Positions 1 through 8,111 of a stretch of 64,000 nt of DNA are shown here, piece by piece. Positions within the stretch are counted from its first letter, which is position 1, and every line of letters begins with the position of its first letter. Position numbers and translations under genes: made by a program. Under the pieces are notes generated by a model. That model saw nothing but the letters and a program-made list of their open reading frames with translations, was not told the origin of the DNA and did no database searches. The stretch is from Vibrio pacinii DSM 19139. GTDB lineage: Bacteria; Pseudomonadota; Gammaproteobacteria; Enterobacterales; Vibrionaceae. The DNA lies in NCBI RefSeq assembly GCF_000711795.1, contig NZ_JONH01000019.1, positions 24,301 to 88,300 of the forward strand, written 5' to 3'.

Positions 1-600
1 CTGCTCGCACTTTTCCCGGTGTGCCGCCCCGAACAGTACGTCAATCAGCAGTAGCGTCGCCTCGAAATACTCCTTGACCCCAGAGGTGCATATATACGTC
101 CCTTCGTGGGTGATATTGAGATGTGGCATCAGGCGCACTTGCGGATAACGCTCGCGAAACAGCTCGGCATGCACCCAGTGCGTGGTAGCGCTCTGCTTGT
201 TTAATACCCCAAGCTCAGCCAGAATGAATGCGCCAGTGCAGAGTGAAAAAACAAACAGGCAATGCTCTATCTGCGTTTTGAGCCAGCGCTTCATCTCCTC
301 GGGCAGCCGATACGTTCCCTGATCCGGATCACCGCAAGCGCCCAGCAGCAGAATATCGGTTTCACTCACCGCCCACCATTGGGTGTTGCACGCAATGGTT
401 AACCCGCCTTTCGCCCGGACAAGTTCCCCCATAGGAGAAACATAGCTGATCTTGGGTTCAGGCAAGCCCGCCATCATCGATGCGATCGTCAGCATTTCTA
501 CCGGGCCGGAAATTGCGGTTGTGGGCATATCATCCACTAATAGTGCTGTGATGCGTAAAGGCTTGTTTGGGTCAATCATCTGTATCATTACCACGTTCAT
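1..600 (-). CDS. GlxA-family AraC-type transcriptional regulator (3' part missing)
   Basis: The reading frame opens with ATG at 600 and stays open for 200 codons to the window edge, so the C-terminus is cut off. What is visible is a DJ-1/PfpI-like (class I glutamine amidotransferase-like) domain: an early ITALLVDD strand, a GGL turn after VSPMGE, and the family signature SLCTGAFILAELGVL followed by ATTHW. In GlxA-type regulators this domain is followed by two AraC helix-turn-helix motifs, which would lie beyond base 1. These proteins are cytoplasmic regulators, often of amino-acid or quaternary-amine catabolism; the ligand here cannot be inferred. It lies downstream of, and in the same direction as, the two membrane regulator pairs. 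Confidence 0.85.
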   Translation of the reverse strand, partial: MNVVMIQMIDPNKPLRITALLVDDMPTTAISGPVEMLTIASMMAGLPEPKISYVSPMGELVRAKGGLTIACNTQWWAVSETDILLLGACGDPDQGTYRLPEEMKRWLKTQIEHCLFVFSLCTGAFILAELGVLNKQSATTHWVHAELFRERYPQVRLMPHLNITHEGTYICTSGVKEYFEATLLLIDVLFGAAHREKCEQ

Positions 601-790
601 AAGTCCGATATGGCAACACTATGTCCTTAAAACCATGACAACACTAATGAACAAATCTGAATCAACGTTCGAATTTTCCTTTTAACCCATCAAACTACAT
701 TTTTTTAATACACTGATTTTAAAGAAATAAATTATTAATAAGTTTGTTTTTAACGATTTCTGTTGGTTTAAATTAGGTTAATAACTCTAA

Positions 791-1273
791 TTATTGATCC
801 GCGGTAATGCATTGAACACTACTGGTTAGCAGACTGGCATAACAAAAATTGCTCTTATCCTGGTACAGAGTCTGAAAGAACTGCTCTGCCGGGTTGTCAA
901 TTAAATGGGCTTCTGTGGCGTCGGGTTCCACCTGCGGTGTATAGTCTTTGCTGCGGAACGAATCACGGGTCGAGAACAGATCCCGTCCCCAAAAATACAC
1001 CGAGTAATACACTTTCAGGCTTTTTTCATCCCCTTCCGTCAGGATGGTCGAATGCAGATCATGGAACCCATCCCAGCGGTTATCCACTGTAAACAGTTCC
1101 TGGTAGCCCTCAATCCCCTCGGCGCTGTAAGTCCGCCCATGAGAAAATAGCATGGTATTGTTTCTGCCTTCCAGAAAAGATGGGTGATGGCGTGCGTTGA
1201 AGAGCGCAATCATCGCCAGCACCAGGACATTGGCCAGGGCTAACCCCAAAATGACCTTATTGGCATTGCTCAC
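791..1273 (-). CDS. VtrC/ToxS-like membrane partner protein (pair 1)
   Basis: A 160-residue protein with one N-terminal membrane anchor (about residues 5-24) and a periplasmic domain of about 135 residues. It starts 17 bases inside the end of the upstream ToxR-type regulator, so the two are probably translationally coupled. Size, topology and overlap match VtrC, the periplasmic partner of VtrA, which forms a bile-binding barrel with it; ToxS and TcpH have the same layout. The C-terminus carries FCY and VQC cysteine motifs that recur in the second partner at 2120-2611. Assignment rests on architecture and context more than on strong similarity. Confidence 0.7.
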   Translation of the reverse strand: MSNANKVILGLALANVLVLAMIALFNARHHPSFLEGRNNTMLFSHGRTYSAEGIEGYQELFTVDNRWDGFHDLHSTILTEGDEKSLKVYYSVYFWGRDLFSTRDSFRSKDYTPQVEPDATEAHLIDNPAEQFFQTLYQDKSNFCYASLLTSSVQCITADQ

Positions 1274-2030
1274 GGATCGCCTCCTTCACTTGCGCCATCG
1301 AATAGTCGTGTGTAAAGCTCATATTGATCGCATTGTGTTCAAGCAGTTTCTTGGAAAGATAGATGCAGGACACATACAATTGTTCGGGATTGTTGGCGAG
1401 ATACAGCATCAGCAGATTGTCAGGGTAACGATCTTGAAGTGCTTGAAATGCGCGCGTCCCTTTTTCCCCGGAGGTATAAAAATAGCGCACCCCCTGATAT
1501 TCCGACTGCTGCCATTGCACACGCTCGGTCGTCCCGTTGTAATACGCCATCCGCGCTAGCCAAAACACCAGAAACGCCAGCAACACGGACAAGCTGAGCA
1601 GGAGCGTCTGCTGCCATTTGTGCCAACGGCGCTGGTGAGAGGCTGCGGTTATTTCAGGCGGCACCGGATCAGGCAAGGGATCCGGTTGAGGGTCTTCGCC
1701 GAGTTGCGGTTCAGGCGGTACCGGCGTTTCCATCTCGATAATTCCTTCAACCAGCAAATACCCCTGCTTCGGCACCGTTTTAATCACCTTTTGCTCACGG
1801 CCCTTATCTCCGAGGGCCATGCGCAGCTGTGCAATCGACTGCGGCAAACTGGACGGGGTCACGATACGATCCGTCCACGCGACATCCACTAACGCCTGTT
1901 TGGACACCACATGGCCCTGATGCGTACACAGCAGCTCGAGGACTTTGCTGTCTGTCGAGCGCAGTTTTTTGCTGATCCCCAGGTCCGGGTTCGTCAGTTG
2001 CAGCCTGGCTGCCGGGTTAAAATTCCACAT
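1257..2030 (-). CDS. VtrA/ToxR-like membrane-bound winged-helix regulator (pair 1)
   Basis: A 257-residue protein with an OmpR/ToxR-type winged helix at about residues 1-97, ending in the wing signature KVIKTVPKQGYLL. A proline-rich acidic linker (100-127) and one transmembrane segment (about 142-160) lead to a periplasmic tail of about 95 residues. The tail contains YVSC and ends in QCQ, as in the paralogue at 2583-3323. There is no receiver domain, so it should sense directly across the membrane as ToxR, CadC and VtrA do. VtrA is close in length. It may control the downstream GlxA-type gene or distant targets; no target is evident here. Confidence 0.8.
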   Translation of the reverse strand: MWNFNPAARLQLTNPDLGISKKLRSTDSKVLELLCTHQGHVVSKQALVDVAWTDRIVTPSSLPQSIAQLRMALGDKGREQKVIKTVPKQGYLLVEGIIEMETPVPPEPQLGEDPQPDPLPDPVPPEITAASHQRRWHKWQQTLLLSLSVLLAFLVFWLARMAYYNGTTERVQWQQSEYQGVRYFYTSGEKGTRAFQALQDRYPDNLLMLYLANNPEQLYVSCIYLSKKLLEHNAINMSFTHDYSMAQVKEAIREQCQ

Positions 2031-2119
2031 TAGTTATTTCAAGACTCCCGCGTCTAACATTAATATTCATCACCATCCATCCCGACCGGCCCCCGGTCAA
2101 CTGGCTCCGCCTCGACACT

Positions 2120-2611
2120 TTAATGCACATCGACACATTGGACGGCCTGGTTCGACAGTTGGATATAGCAGTAGCGGTGCGGGTTTTCGACCAGGACCTG
2201 AAAATCCTCGTCCCCCCCATCGAAGAGCACATGTTGCTCGGGCGGATCGAAATACTTGGTTTCTTCGGCTTCAACCAGCTGATTAATGTATTTGATCGAA
2301 TACAACTTCTGCGGCCAGAAGGTGATTAAAAACTGAGTTTTGAGCTTCTCTCCGCTATCGAATTGAATCGTCGTCATCAACAGAAAGTGATTCCACAGGT
2401 AGGGCTCGAGCTGATATTGCATGGTGCGTGACTTTTGTCCGTCCGTGCCTGGCCCGTAAGTCAGAATGGTTTTGCTGATCAAGGTGTCGGGATCGCGGGC
2501 AAAACTTGGCACAAACAGCCCGTTAAGGTAGACCTGAAGCGGTAGCAGGAGCAACAGAAGTAACGCGCTCAGCGATAGAAGCTTATTGGCACTGGAGGAT
2601 AACTTCATCAC
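2120..2611 (-). CDS. VtrC/ToxS-like membrane partner protein (pair 2)
   Basis: A 163-residue protein with an N-terminal hydrophobic segment (about residues 8-30) and a periplasmic domain. It overlaps the end of its regulator gene by 29 bases. Its last residues, with YCY and VQC, align with the FCY and VQC of the pair-1 partner, so the two partners look paralogous although the rest has diverged. Start at 2611 (tandem ATG; 2608 is the alternative). The role is inferred from architecture: co-sensor and stabiliser of the adjacent ToxR-type protein. Confidence 0.7.
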   Translation of the reverse strand: MMKLSSSANKLLSLSALLLLLLLPLQVYLNGLFVPSFARDPDTLISKTILTYGPGTDGQKSRTMQYQLEPYLWNHFLLMTTIQFDSGEKLKTQFLITFWPQKLYSIKYINQLVEAEETKYFDPPEQHVLFDGGDEDFQVLVENPHRYCYIQLSNQAVQCVDVH

Positions 2612-3323
2612 TGATGCTCGCTATGGGATGGTGAATGTCGAAAGAAAAATTAAGGCTCTGGCCATACATCGCCTGGTCGGTATGTCGGACACAACTGACG
2701 TATACCCGGGTTTTATTCGAGGTGATATAAAAATCCACCCGGCCCGGGCGAACGCGCTCGGCCAGGTGCTCCATCAGTGTCTGGCTGATCAGATCATCAC
2801 GCTCAATGGTAAAGGTGTGGTTGTCGGCACTCAGCCGCAACACATCGACGCCCTGTCCATGTGACGGGGGGGAAAATAGAAACTGAAACAGACCGAGATT
2901 CAGGATCAGCAGCAAGACGACTGCCCAGACGCGCCAGGATCGGAGCAACCCTGCAACTCGGGAAGGGGGAGGTACGCTCGCCGGCGCTGCGTCTTCTGCA
3001 TCCAGATCGGTGCAGGGATGGATCAGTGACACTTCATTGCCGACCAGAAAATAACCGACCTTTGGTTCCGTGCGGATGATCCGCTGCGCCTCTGCGCTGT
3101 CATCCAGGGCCATACGCAAAGTTGCCACCGCACGTGTAATGCTCGCATCCGAGACGAACTTGCCCTGCCAAACCTGTTGATGAATTTCTGCTTTGGTGAC
3201 TGTACGGTGCGGATTGGCTAACAGCAGCAACAGCAACTGGCCCACCGATTTAGCCAAATACCGGATATCCCCTGTGACGCGGTGACGCAGTTGAAACTGC
3301 TCTTGCGGTCTAAAATCCCACAT
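2583..3323 (-). CDS. VtrA/ToxR-like membrane-bound winged-helix regulator (pair 2)
   Basis: A 246-residue protein. Residues 1-95 form an OmpR/ToxR-type winged helix with wing signature RIIRTEPKVGYFL; both regulators also share an MW-[ND]-F start. A linker, a single transmembrane segment (about 131-150) and a periplasmic domain follow, with YVSC and a terminal QCQ as in pair 1. It is the first gene of a run of five minus-strand genes (3323 down to the left edge), so a promoter is expected in the AT-rich sequence at 3324-3460. The function is inferred to be ligand sensing at the inner membrane coupled to transcription. Confidence 0.8.
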   Translation of the reverse strand: MWDFRPQEQFQLRHRVTGDIRYLAKSVGQLLLLLLANPHRTVTKAEIHQQVWQGKFVSDASITRAVATLRMALDDSAEAQRIIRTEPKVGYFLVGNEVSLIHPCTDLDAEDAAPASVPPPSRVAGLLRSWRVWAVVLLLILNLGLFQFLFSPPSHGQGVDVLRLSADNHTFTIERDDLISQTLMEHLAERVRPGRVDFYITSNKTRVYVSCVRHTDQAMYGQSLNFSFDIHHPIASISDEVILQCQ

Positions 3324-3660
3324 AGATACCTTCTGTGCTTCAATGTGTTAGTGTCGCGAAGATAGCCGCCCCCCCATTGAAAATGACCTCAACCGCGATC
3401 GGATTATAATTTTGTAAATATATATTTTTCGGCATGATAAATAAATCAATAACAGGTAATTACTTGATCTGCGTAGTTGATTGCTGCTCAAGCGACTTAG
3501 CTTGACAAGCAACCTTATAAACTGGTGGCTGAACGAGCTGACTTTCTGCGGTCAGACCTGTTGTGTCAGAGCTAACTTTAAAAGCAGACAAAAGGGTATT
3601 TAGCCACTGTTGGGAACAGTGCAAAACTCTGATTTTATATCTATCGACAGCCATGACAAT
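3324..3660. other. intergenic region upstream of the pair-2 regulator
   Basis: The half next to the regulator is AT-rich and presumably holds its promoter. A 64-codon minus frame (3460-3654) has a plausible residue composition but no recognisable domain and no convincing ribosome binding site. I do not call it a gene. Confidence 0.4.
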
Positions 3661-3818
3661 GGGTCATGACTCAAAGCCGTTGAAACATAGTATTCTCGTA
3701 AGTACCTATGGTAACGGTTCCAGTAAAATGTCGTTTCTGCAATCAAACCGAATCTGTGCATAATCGCGGCACTGGTTCTGTAGGATTTCCACGTTTTCGG
3801 TGTCTTGAATTAAGCTAG
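3661..3818 (+). mobile_element. IS1-family insertion sequence remnant (left end and start of insA)
   Basis: ATG at 3708 opens a 36-codon frame with a zinc-finger start: CRFC, then GTGSVGFPRFRC, as in the N-terminus of IS1-family InsA transposases. The frame should continue into a second cysteine and an FQLDY-type helix, but the match stops after Cys-Leu near 3806 and a stop follows at 3816. The sequence beginning GGGTCATGACTC near 3661 lies where the IS1 left inverted repeat would be. I read this as a truncated, inactive left end; no right end or second frame was found nearby. Confidence 0.65.
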
Positions 3819-3831
3819 ACTTTCAATTGAA

Positions 3832-4147
3832 TTACTTCTGCTCAGCTAGTCGACCTAGCGTTAAAGATAAAATAGTAAAGGTGACAATGAACAGTCCTGA
3901 CGTGAGGGACGCAAGGAGAGTATTGAACTCATCTGTGAAGTCGATGAACAGTGGCCCTTCGTAGAGGATAAAAATAACCGTCGTTGGATCCGGTAGGCAT
4001 AGGAGCCATGTTATAAACGAGTTATCGCTCACCAGTTCAACGGCAATAATTGCGTAGTCGTTTTGCTCTGGTTAAGTTGCTGAACAGGTCGTAGTTTATC
4101 TGCTTCAGCATAGTCTTGGTGATTTTTTCTGAGCCTAAATGGTACAT
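3832..4147 (-). pseudogene. frameshifted small membrane protein gene, unknown family
   Basis: Two minus-strand frames join end to end. One runs from ATG at 4147 (MYHLGSEKITKTMLKQ...) to a stop at 4037. The other is open from about 4065 to 3832 and encodes an acidic segment followed by a hydrophobic helix (about 20 residues after LASLTSG). A single frameshift near 4040-4080 would restore one protein of about 100 residues. The ATG overlaps the stop of the fragment at 4135-4302, which suggests a former two-gene operon. Family not recognised. Confidence 0.4.
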
Positions 4148-4302
4148 TTATTTAATTCTTGTTGACCAAAGTCATGTCCGATTTCATCGAGCCAACTAAT
4201 CAATAAATTGCATTTTCTCCGTAATCGTTCATCAGTGGGTACTTGCCCATATAAATTACAAGCCAAATACGTTTCGGTAAGATTGACGAAGGGAAATGGT
4301 CT
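4135..4302 (-). pseudogene. 5'-truncated coding fragment, unknown family
   Basis: An open minus frame of 55 codons without a start reads like the C-terminal end of a protein (contains NLYGQVPTDERLRRK and LISWLDEIGHDFGQ). A stop precedes it at 4303-4305. It overlaps the next remnant by 13 bases, a spacing typical of coupled genes. Not recognised. Confidence 0.35.
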
Positions 4303-4443
4303 TCATAATTTCTATTTTCTTTTATCGCTGACAAACGAATCACTAACACAGGTATTTTCTGTAATATATCTGGAAAGGCTTGCATCATAAGGCTTCCCTG
4401 CCGTTTTAAAAATGTGCCTGTATACATATCTTGATAAAAGTAA

Positions 4444-4584
4444 CTTTATTACAGAAGAATAGATGGGACTGTTGTGGCAGAAGGCCCGAAAGTTCCAGGG
4501 AATATGTTTGATTTCATAGGTAGAGCTCTGGTCAACATCTCACTTGAGATAAGGGGTATTAGACAGGTTAAGCAACAACATTAG
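4444..4584 (+). pseudogene. 5'-truncated coding fragment, unknown family
   Basis: A plus-strand frame open from 4444 to the stop at 4582-4584 has convincing protein-like composition (RIDGTVVAEGPKVPGNMFD, then an amphipathic stretch ending in RQVKQQH) but no start codon in a suitable place. It is probably the C-terminal remnant of a gene cut during rearrangement. Family not recognised. Confidence 0.3.
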
Positions 4585-4984
4585 CATTGTAAATACGTCC
4601 AATTAAAGGGGGAAATGTGACTTCCCCCTCCCTCCCTCTTTTTTAATTTATTGATTATTATCATTAAATTTCTCACCCCACTTACAATGTGCATTTAATT
4701 GCGTATTTTGACTCCAGCCTGTTCTGTGGATAATAACTCACAGTGACTATCGCCATGCGCATATCGTTAGGATGCTGGAGCACGCTCCTGCGTCCAAGTA
4801 CGAGAAACTTGGCGACGCCGGCTGTCCACGATAAACGACAATCTCATTTGACGAGTCTGTCGCCGGGCTCATTTTTGCGCCTGCGCTCTGCCCTCATGGC
4901 ACCACTGGCGCCCACAGCCGAGGCGATCAATCGCCTCGGATAACAATTGCCGTACCAACGGCCATAAATAGAAAAGGTAAAGTC
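4585..4984. promoter_or_regulatory. tpx upstream region with perfect inverted repeat
   Basis: Holds a pyrimidine-rich run (4621-4640), a lone DnaA-box-like TGTGGATAA near 4724, and a perfect 10-base inverted repeat, CCGAGGCGAT (4918-4927) and ATCGCCTCGG (4930-4939), centred about 57 bases before the tpx start. There is no T-run after it, so it looks more like an operator than a terminator. The open frame at 4743-4943 has no protein-like features. Confidence 0.4.
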
Positions 4985-5488
4985 ATGACTCAAGTTACTT
5001 TTCAAGGCAATCCTGTCACGCTTTCAGGCGCTTTCCCGCAACCGGGGACGCAGGCACCGGACTTCACGCTGTGCGCTGCAGATCTCAGTGATCTGACGCT
5101 GGCATCGCTCAAGGGCAAGAAAGTACTGCTGAATATTTTCCCGAGCATCGACACCCCGGTCTGCGCGGCCAGTGTGCGTGCGTTTCATGAAAAAGCAACC
5201 GGTCTGGACAATGTGATCGTCCTGGCGATTTCCGCGGATCTACCGTTCGCTACCGACCGTTTCTGCTCCACAGAAGGCATTGAGGGCGTTCAGTCTGCGT
5301 CTTTCTTCCGCAATACCGAATTCACCCAAGCGTACGGTGTTCACATCCAAGAAGGTGCGCTCCGTGACCTGGCTGCGCGAGCGACCTTGGTGATCAACGA
5401 AGCAGGCGAGGTGACCTACGCACAATTGGTGGCAGAGATCACCGACGAGCCGAATTACGAAGCAGCGATCGCCGCCCTTCAGGGCTAA
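4985..5488 (+). CDS. tpx: thiol peroxidase Tpx
   Basis: An atypical 2-Cys peroxiredoxin that reduces hydrogen and alkyl hydroperoxides, with thioredoxin as reductant. At 167 residues it has the usual family length. The peroxidatic cysteine is C60 in FPSIDTPVCAASV and the resolving cysteine is C94 in DRFCSTEGI, as in E. coli Tpx (C61, C95). An AGGTAAAGTC ribosome binding region precedes ATG 4985. The stop lies 2 bases before the next gene, so the two form an operon ending at the terminator at 5756-5782. Confidence 0.95.
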   Translation: MTQVTFQGNPVTLSGAFPQPGTQAPDFTLCAADLSDLTLASLKGKKVLLNIFPSIDTPVCAASVRAFHEKATGLDNVIVLAISADLPFATDRFCSTEGIEGVQSASFFRNTEFTQAYGVHIQEGALRDLAARATLVINEAGEVTYAQLVAEITDEPNYEAAIAALQG

Positions 5489-5490
5489 CG

Positions 5491-5751
5491 ATGGAGAAAA
5501 AGAACTCTCTGCCGCTGATGCTTGAAGCATACCAGGCAATTACCGGCCAGGAAGGCCGTCACATCGATGAGCTGAGAACGTTAATTAAATGCATCTTAGT
5601 CAAAAGTAAAAACCTGGACTACATGGACAGGCTGACCATAAAAACCATGATTTTGGAGCGCCTCGAACTAGAGCTGGAGTTTTGTCGCTCGACAGAGAAC
5701 TTCGATGCACTCGACATTGTCAGAGCCTTGCATCAGATCATTAAAAACTAA
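5491..5751 (+). CDS. small hypothetical protein co-transcribed with tpx
   Basis: An 86-residue, largely helical, charged protein beginning MEKKNSLPLMLEAYQ, with two cysteines (in LIKCILV and LEFCRS). No family recognised. It starts 2 bases after the tpx stop and is followed at once by a terminator, so it is very probably co-expressed with tpx. A role linked to peroxide defence is only inferred from this position. No signal peptide or membrane segment. Confidence 0.7.
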   Translation: MEKKNSLPLMLEAYQAITGQEGRHIDELRTLIKCILVKSKNLDYMDRLTIKTMILERLELELEFCRSTENFDALDIVRALHQIIKN

Positions 5752-5755
5752 CCAT

Positions 5756-5782
5756 AATGCCATCAACTGATGGCATTTTTTT
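5756..5782 (+). terminator. intrinsic terminator of the tpx operon
   Basis: Perfect 9-base stem AATGCCATC / GATGGCATT with a 4-base loop, running into seven T residues. Confidence 0.85.
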
Positions 5783-5811
5783 ACCGCAGTTCAAACACTA
5801 GAGAAAATATC

Positions 5812-6681
5812 ATGTACCAGCATGTGCAATTCCCTGTCCAGGGGATGTCTGTTTCCGGCCATCTTTACCTGCCGAAAAATGAATCATCCGCGCCTCACCC
5901 CGTCATCATCCTATGTCATGGTTTTTGCGGAGTGAAAGAGCTGTTGTTGCCGGCATTTGCTGCGCGATTCGCCGAGCAGGGTTATGCCGCGCTGACCTTT
6001 GATTACCGCGGGTTCGGTGACAGTGAGGGGGAGCCCGGTCGCCTGGTACCAGCACTGCAGATTGAGGATATTCACGCCGCGATCGCATGGGCTGCGACCC
6101 AATCGAACCTGGATTCAAGCCGTATCGGACTGTGGGGAACCTCGTTCGGCGGCGCAAACGCGATAATTGCCGCCAGCCAGAGTTCGCTTGTTCAATGTGT
6201 GGTGGCCCAGCTCACGTTCGCCGATGGCGAGTCGGTGCTTTGCGGTGACATGAGTACCGCAGAGAAGGACAAGTTCATGACCACGTTAGCGCGGATGCAC
6301 GACAAAAAGGCCAAGACGGGCAAAGAGATGATGGTACCGATTGCTAAAGTGCTTTCCGATCCGCAGTCGGTCGCCTTCTTTCACCAGTTCAAAGCGGACT
6401 TTCCCGCGCTCAACATTAAGATCCCGTTCCTGACCGTGTGGGAAACCATCAATCACAAACCGCTCAAGGCCCTAGCGGAATTGCAAAAACCGCTGCTGAT
6501 TGTGGCTGCCGGAGAAGACGGCGTGAATCCTGTGAGCGAGTCACAGCGCTTATTCGCGCAGGCCAATGAACCGAAACAGTTGCATATTGAACCAGGGGCG
6601 ACGCATTACCAGGTGTACAGTGGCGATCACTTTGAGTCGGTCATGCGCCAGGAACTCAGCTGGTTTGCACAATATCTCTAA
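5812..6681 (+). CDS. alpha/beta hydrolase (dienelactone-hydrolase-like)
   Basis: A 289-residue hydrolase. The oxyanion region is CHGFCGVKE, the nucleophile elbow is GLWGTSFGG (Ser111), the acid lies in AAGEDGVNP and the histidine in GATHYQVY near the C-terminus. FDYRGFGDSEG is typical of the peptidase-like/acyl-esterase branch. No signal peptide, so cytoplasmic. I use ATG 5812, preceded by GAGAAAATATC; an upstream in-frame ATG at 5770 lies inside the preceding terminator. Substrate unknown. Confidence 0.85.
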   Translation: MYQHVQFPVQGMSVSGHLYLPKNESSAPHPVIILCHGFCGVKELLLPAFAARFAEQGYAALTFDYRGFGDSEGEPGRLVPALQIEDIHAAIAWAATQSNLDSSRIGLWGTSFGGANAIIAASQSSLVQCVVAQLTFADGESVLCGDMSTAEKDKFMTTLARMHDKKAKTGKEMMVPIAKVLSDPQSVAFFHQFKADFPALNIKIPFLTVWETINHKPLKALAELQKPLLIVAAGEDGVNPVSESQRLFAQANEPKQLHIEPGATHYQVYSGDHFESVMRQELSWFAQYL

Positions 6682-6700
6682 GCCGGATTGCTGTTGATGA

Positions 6701-6724
6701 AAAAGGCCACCCCGATGGCCTTTT
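6701..6724 (+). terminator. terminator after the hydrolase gene
   Basis: AAAAGGCCA / TGGCCTTTT stem with a CCCCGA loop. Symmetric A and T tracts suggest it can also serve the convergent HTH gene. Confidence 0.75.
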
Positions 6725-6781
6725 ATCTTTGCAAACACGCTGAACCAATGGTGTTACCCCGCATAACCCTGCCGGGATAAC

Positions 6782-7009
6782 CTATCGCTTCTGATCATCT
6801 TCCCCTGTAGTATCAAACGCCAGAAGATCGCCGGGCTGACAATCCAGTGCCCGGCATAGCAGCTCCAGGGTCGAGAAGCGAATGGCTTTCGCTTTGCCAT
6901 TCTTAAGCACCGATAAATTTGCTTCCGTGATACCGACGGCTTCGGAAAGCGTTTTCAGGCGCATTTTCCTTTTGGCCATCATGACATCTAAATTGATCTC
7001 TATACTCAT
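6782..7009 (-). CDS. YozG-type Cro/C1-family HTH regulator
   Basis: A 75-residue protein that is almost entirely one helix-turn-helix domain: MMAKRKMRLKTLSEAVGIT, then NLSVLKNGKAKAIRF and LELLCRALDCQPGDLL, the classic small XRE layout that accompanies DUF2975 proteins. ATG 7009, 12 bases after the upstream membrane protein gene, so the two form an operon. It likely regulates that operon; no operator was identified. Confidence 0.85.
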   Translation of the reverse strand: MSIEINLDVMMAKRKMRLKTLSEAVGITEANLSVLKNGKAKAIRFSTLELLCRALDCQPGDLLAFDTTGEDDQKR

Positions 7010-7021
7010 GTCGGGCCTGTT

Positions 7022-7570
7022 CTAGATCGTGTATTTGTTGTCATCTGACAATCGATATGCTTCTTTCATCACCCAGGAAATCAGCAGTGTGATCAGGCCA
7101 AGCATCAGGGTCAGTAGCTGCCCGTCATCAAAGCTCAAGGTCAGTTGGTGCTGCCCGGCAGGTGCATCAAAGGTGACGATCAGTGAAATCATCGCCCCAT
7201 AGATGACTGACGCGATCACCCAATAAAACAGGCTCAGTGCCAATTGCCGGTAAATCAGCGCATTCTCGAGCGAAAACACATCCCCTTGCTCATAATTTCT
7301 GAACAAACGGACCAGTTTCACCAGCGCATAGACCGGAACCGCTGTCACGGCCAGACTAATCAGGGTTAGTGAAAGTCGCATTCCCACTGTAATAGGGGCA
7401 TCGCCAAGCGAGTCAAAGTTTAAGCTCAGGTTGATGAGCCCTGAACGGGTCAAAATGTCATAAGAGGTTTCGACGGTCAGCCAGAAGTAGGCGACAAAAA
7501 GCGGCAATACAACAAGAATAAACTGGAACACTCTCCGCGCAAGGCGGCTTAATTTTGTAATTTTGTCCAT
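7022..7570 (-). CDS. DUF2975 membrane protein
   Basis: 182 residues with four hydrophobic segments (about 14-32, 64-84, 112-132, 150-168) and a short basic N-terminus. DUF2975 proteins are routinely encoded directly upstream of a small YozG-type HTH protein, as here. The function is unknown; the pairing suggests a membrane-linked regulatory unit. A promoter is expected in the AT-rich sequence at 7571-7660. Confidence 0.8.
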   Translation of the reverse strand: MDKITKLSRLARRVFQFILVVLPLFVAYFWLTVETSYDILTRSGLINLSLNFDSLGDAPITVGMRLSLTLISLAVTAVPVYALVKLVRLFRNYEQGDVFSLENALIYRQLALSLFYWVIASVIYGAMISLIVTFDAPAGQHQLTLSFDDGQLLTLMLGLITLLISWVMKEAYRLSDDNKYTI

Positions 7571-7671
7571 CTAGGTACTCCGAAGTTTGATGATGTTATG
7601 GGGCTACTCTAGGCCAATAAAAAACAATAATCAATAAAAATTTATCGCAAAACGATATACTTTAGGTTCTT

Positions 7672-8065
7672 GATGGTAAAACTTAAGACTGATGGTGCCA
7701 TCTTCAGGCAAACCCGCGGGCGGAAGTCACCTTGTATCCCGCCCGGTGGAAAGTAGGATGCTTTAAGTGCTGTGGGCAGCGCTGCACGCCATTTTAACGA
7801 CTTGAGTGCTTTCGTGAGCAATACGCCAAATGGCAAAGGCTGTTCGCCGACAAATCAGTTCGTTCTAGGTTCAAACAGTTAGTTCGCAGAACTATCGAAA
7901 TGGGCTAAATCAGAAGAAGTACATGACAAGGTCATACAGCACGAGTTCTATACATGCCTCAACACTTTTGAATCACGACTCGGCAAACCGCCCGCCAAGC
8001 TAATGAAAACCCTTTCCTCAATTGGCTGGATTTACTGGCCACCGGAAGGCGGGCATAAATCTTAG
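7672..8065 (+). pseudogene. degenerate, frameshifted gene, unknown family
   Basis: Two protein-like blocks in different plus frames: 7798-7908 (RLECFREQYAKWQRLF, SRFKQLVRRTIEMG) and about 7882-8065 (FAELSKWAKSEEVHDK, KLMKTLSSIGWIYWPPEGG). A one-base shift near 7903-7910 would join them. Frames further upstream (7672-7797) carry several stops. I do not recognise the family. Confidence 0.4.
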
Positions 8066-8111
8066 ATGGCTGATTGTGACACCTTTCAACACTGCGTTGA
8101 TGGGGTGCAGG

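Noticed and set aside
3460..3763. Overlapping frames on both strands next to the IS1 remnant
   Set aside because: No recognisable domain, no ribosome binding site, and they oppose each other; only the IS1 frame at 3708 has family motifs.
4743..4943. 66-codon plus frame before tpx
   Set aside because: Composition is not protein-like and it covers a palindromic regulatory segment.
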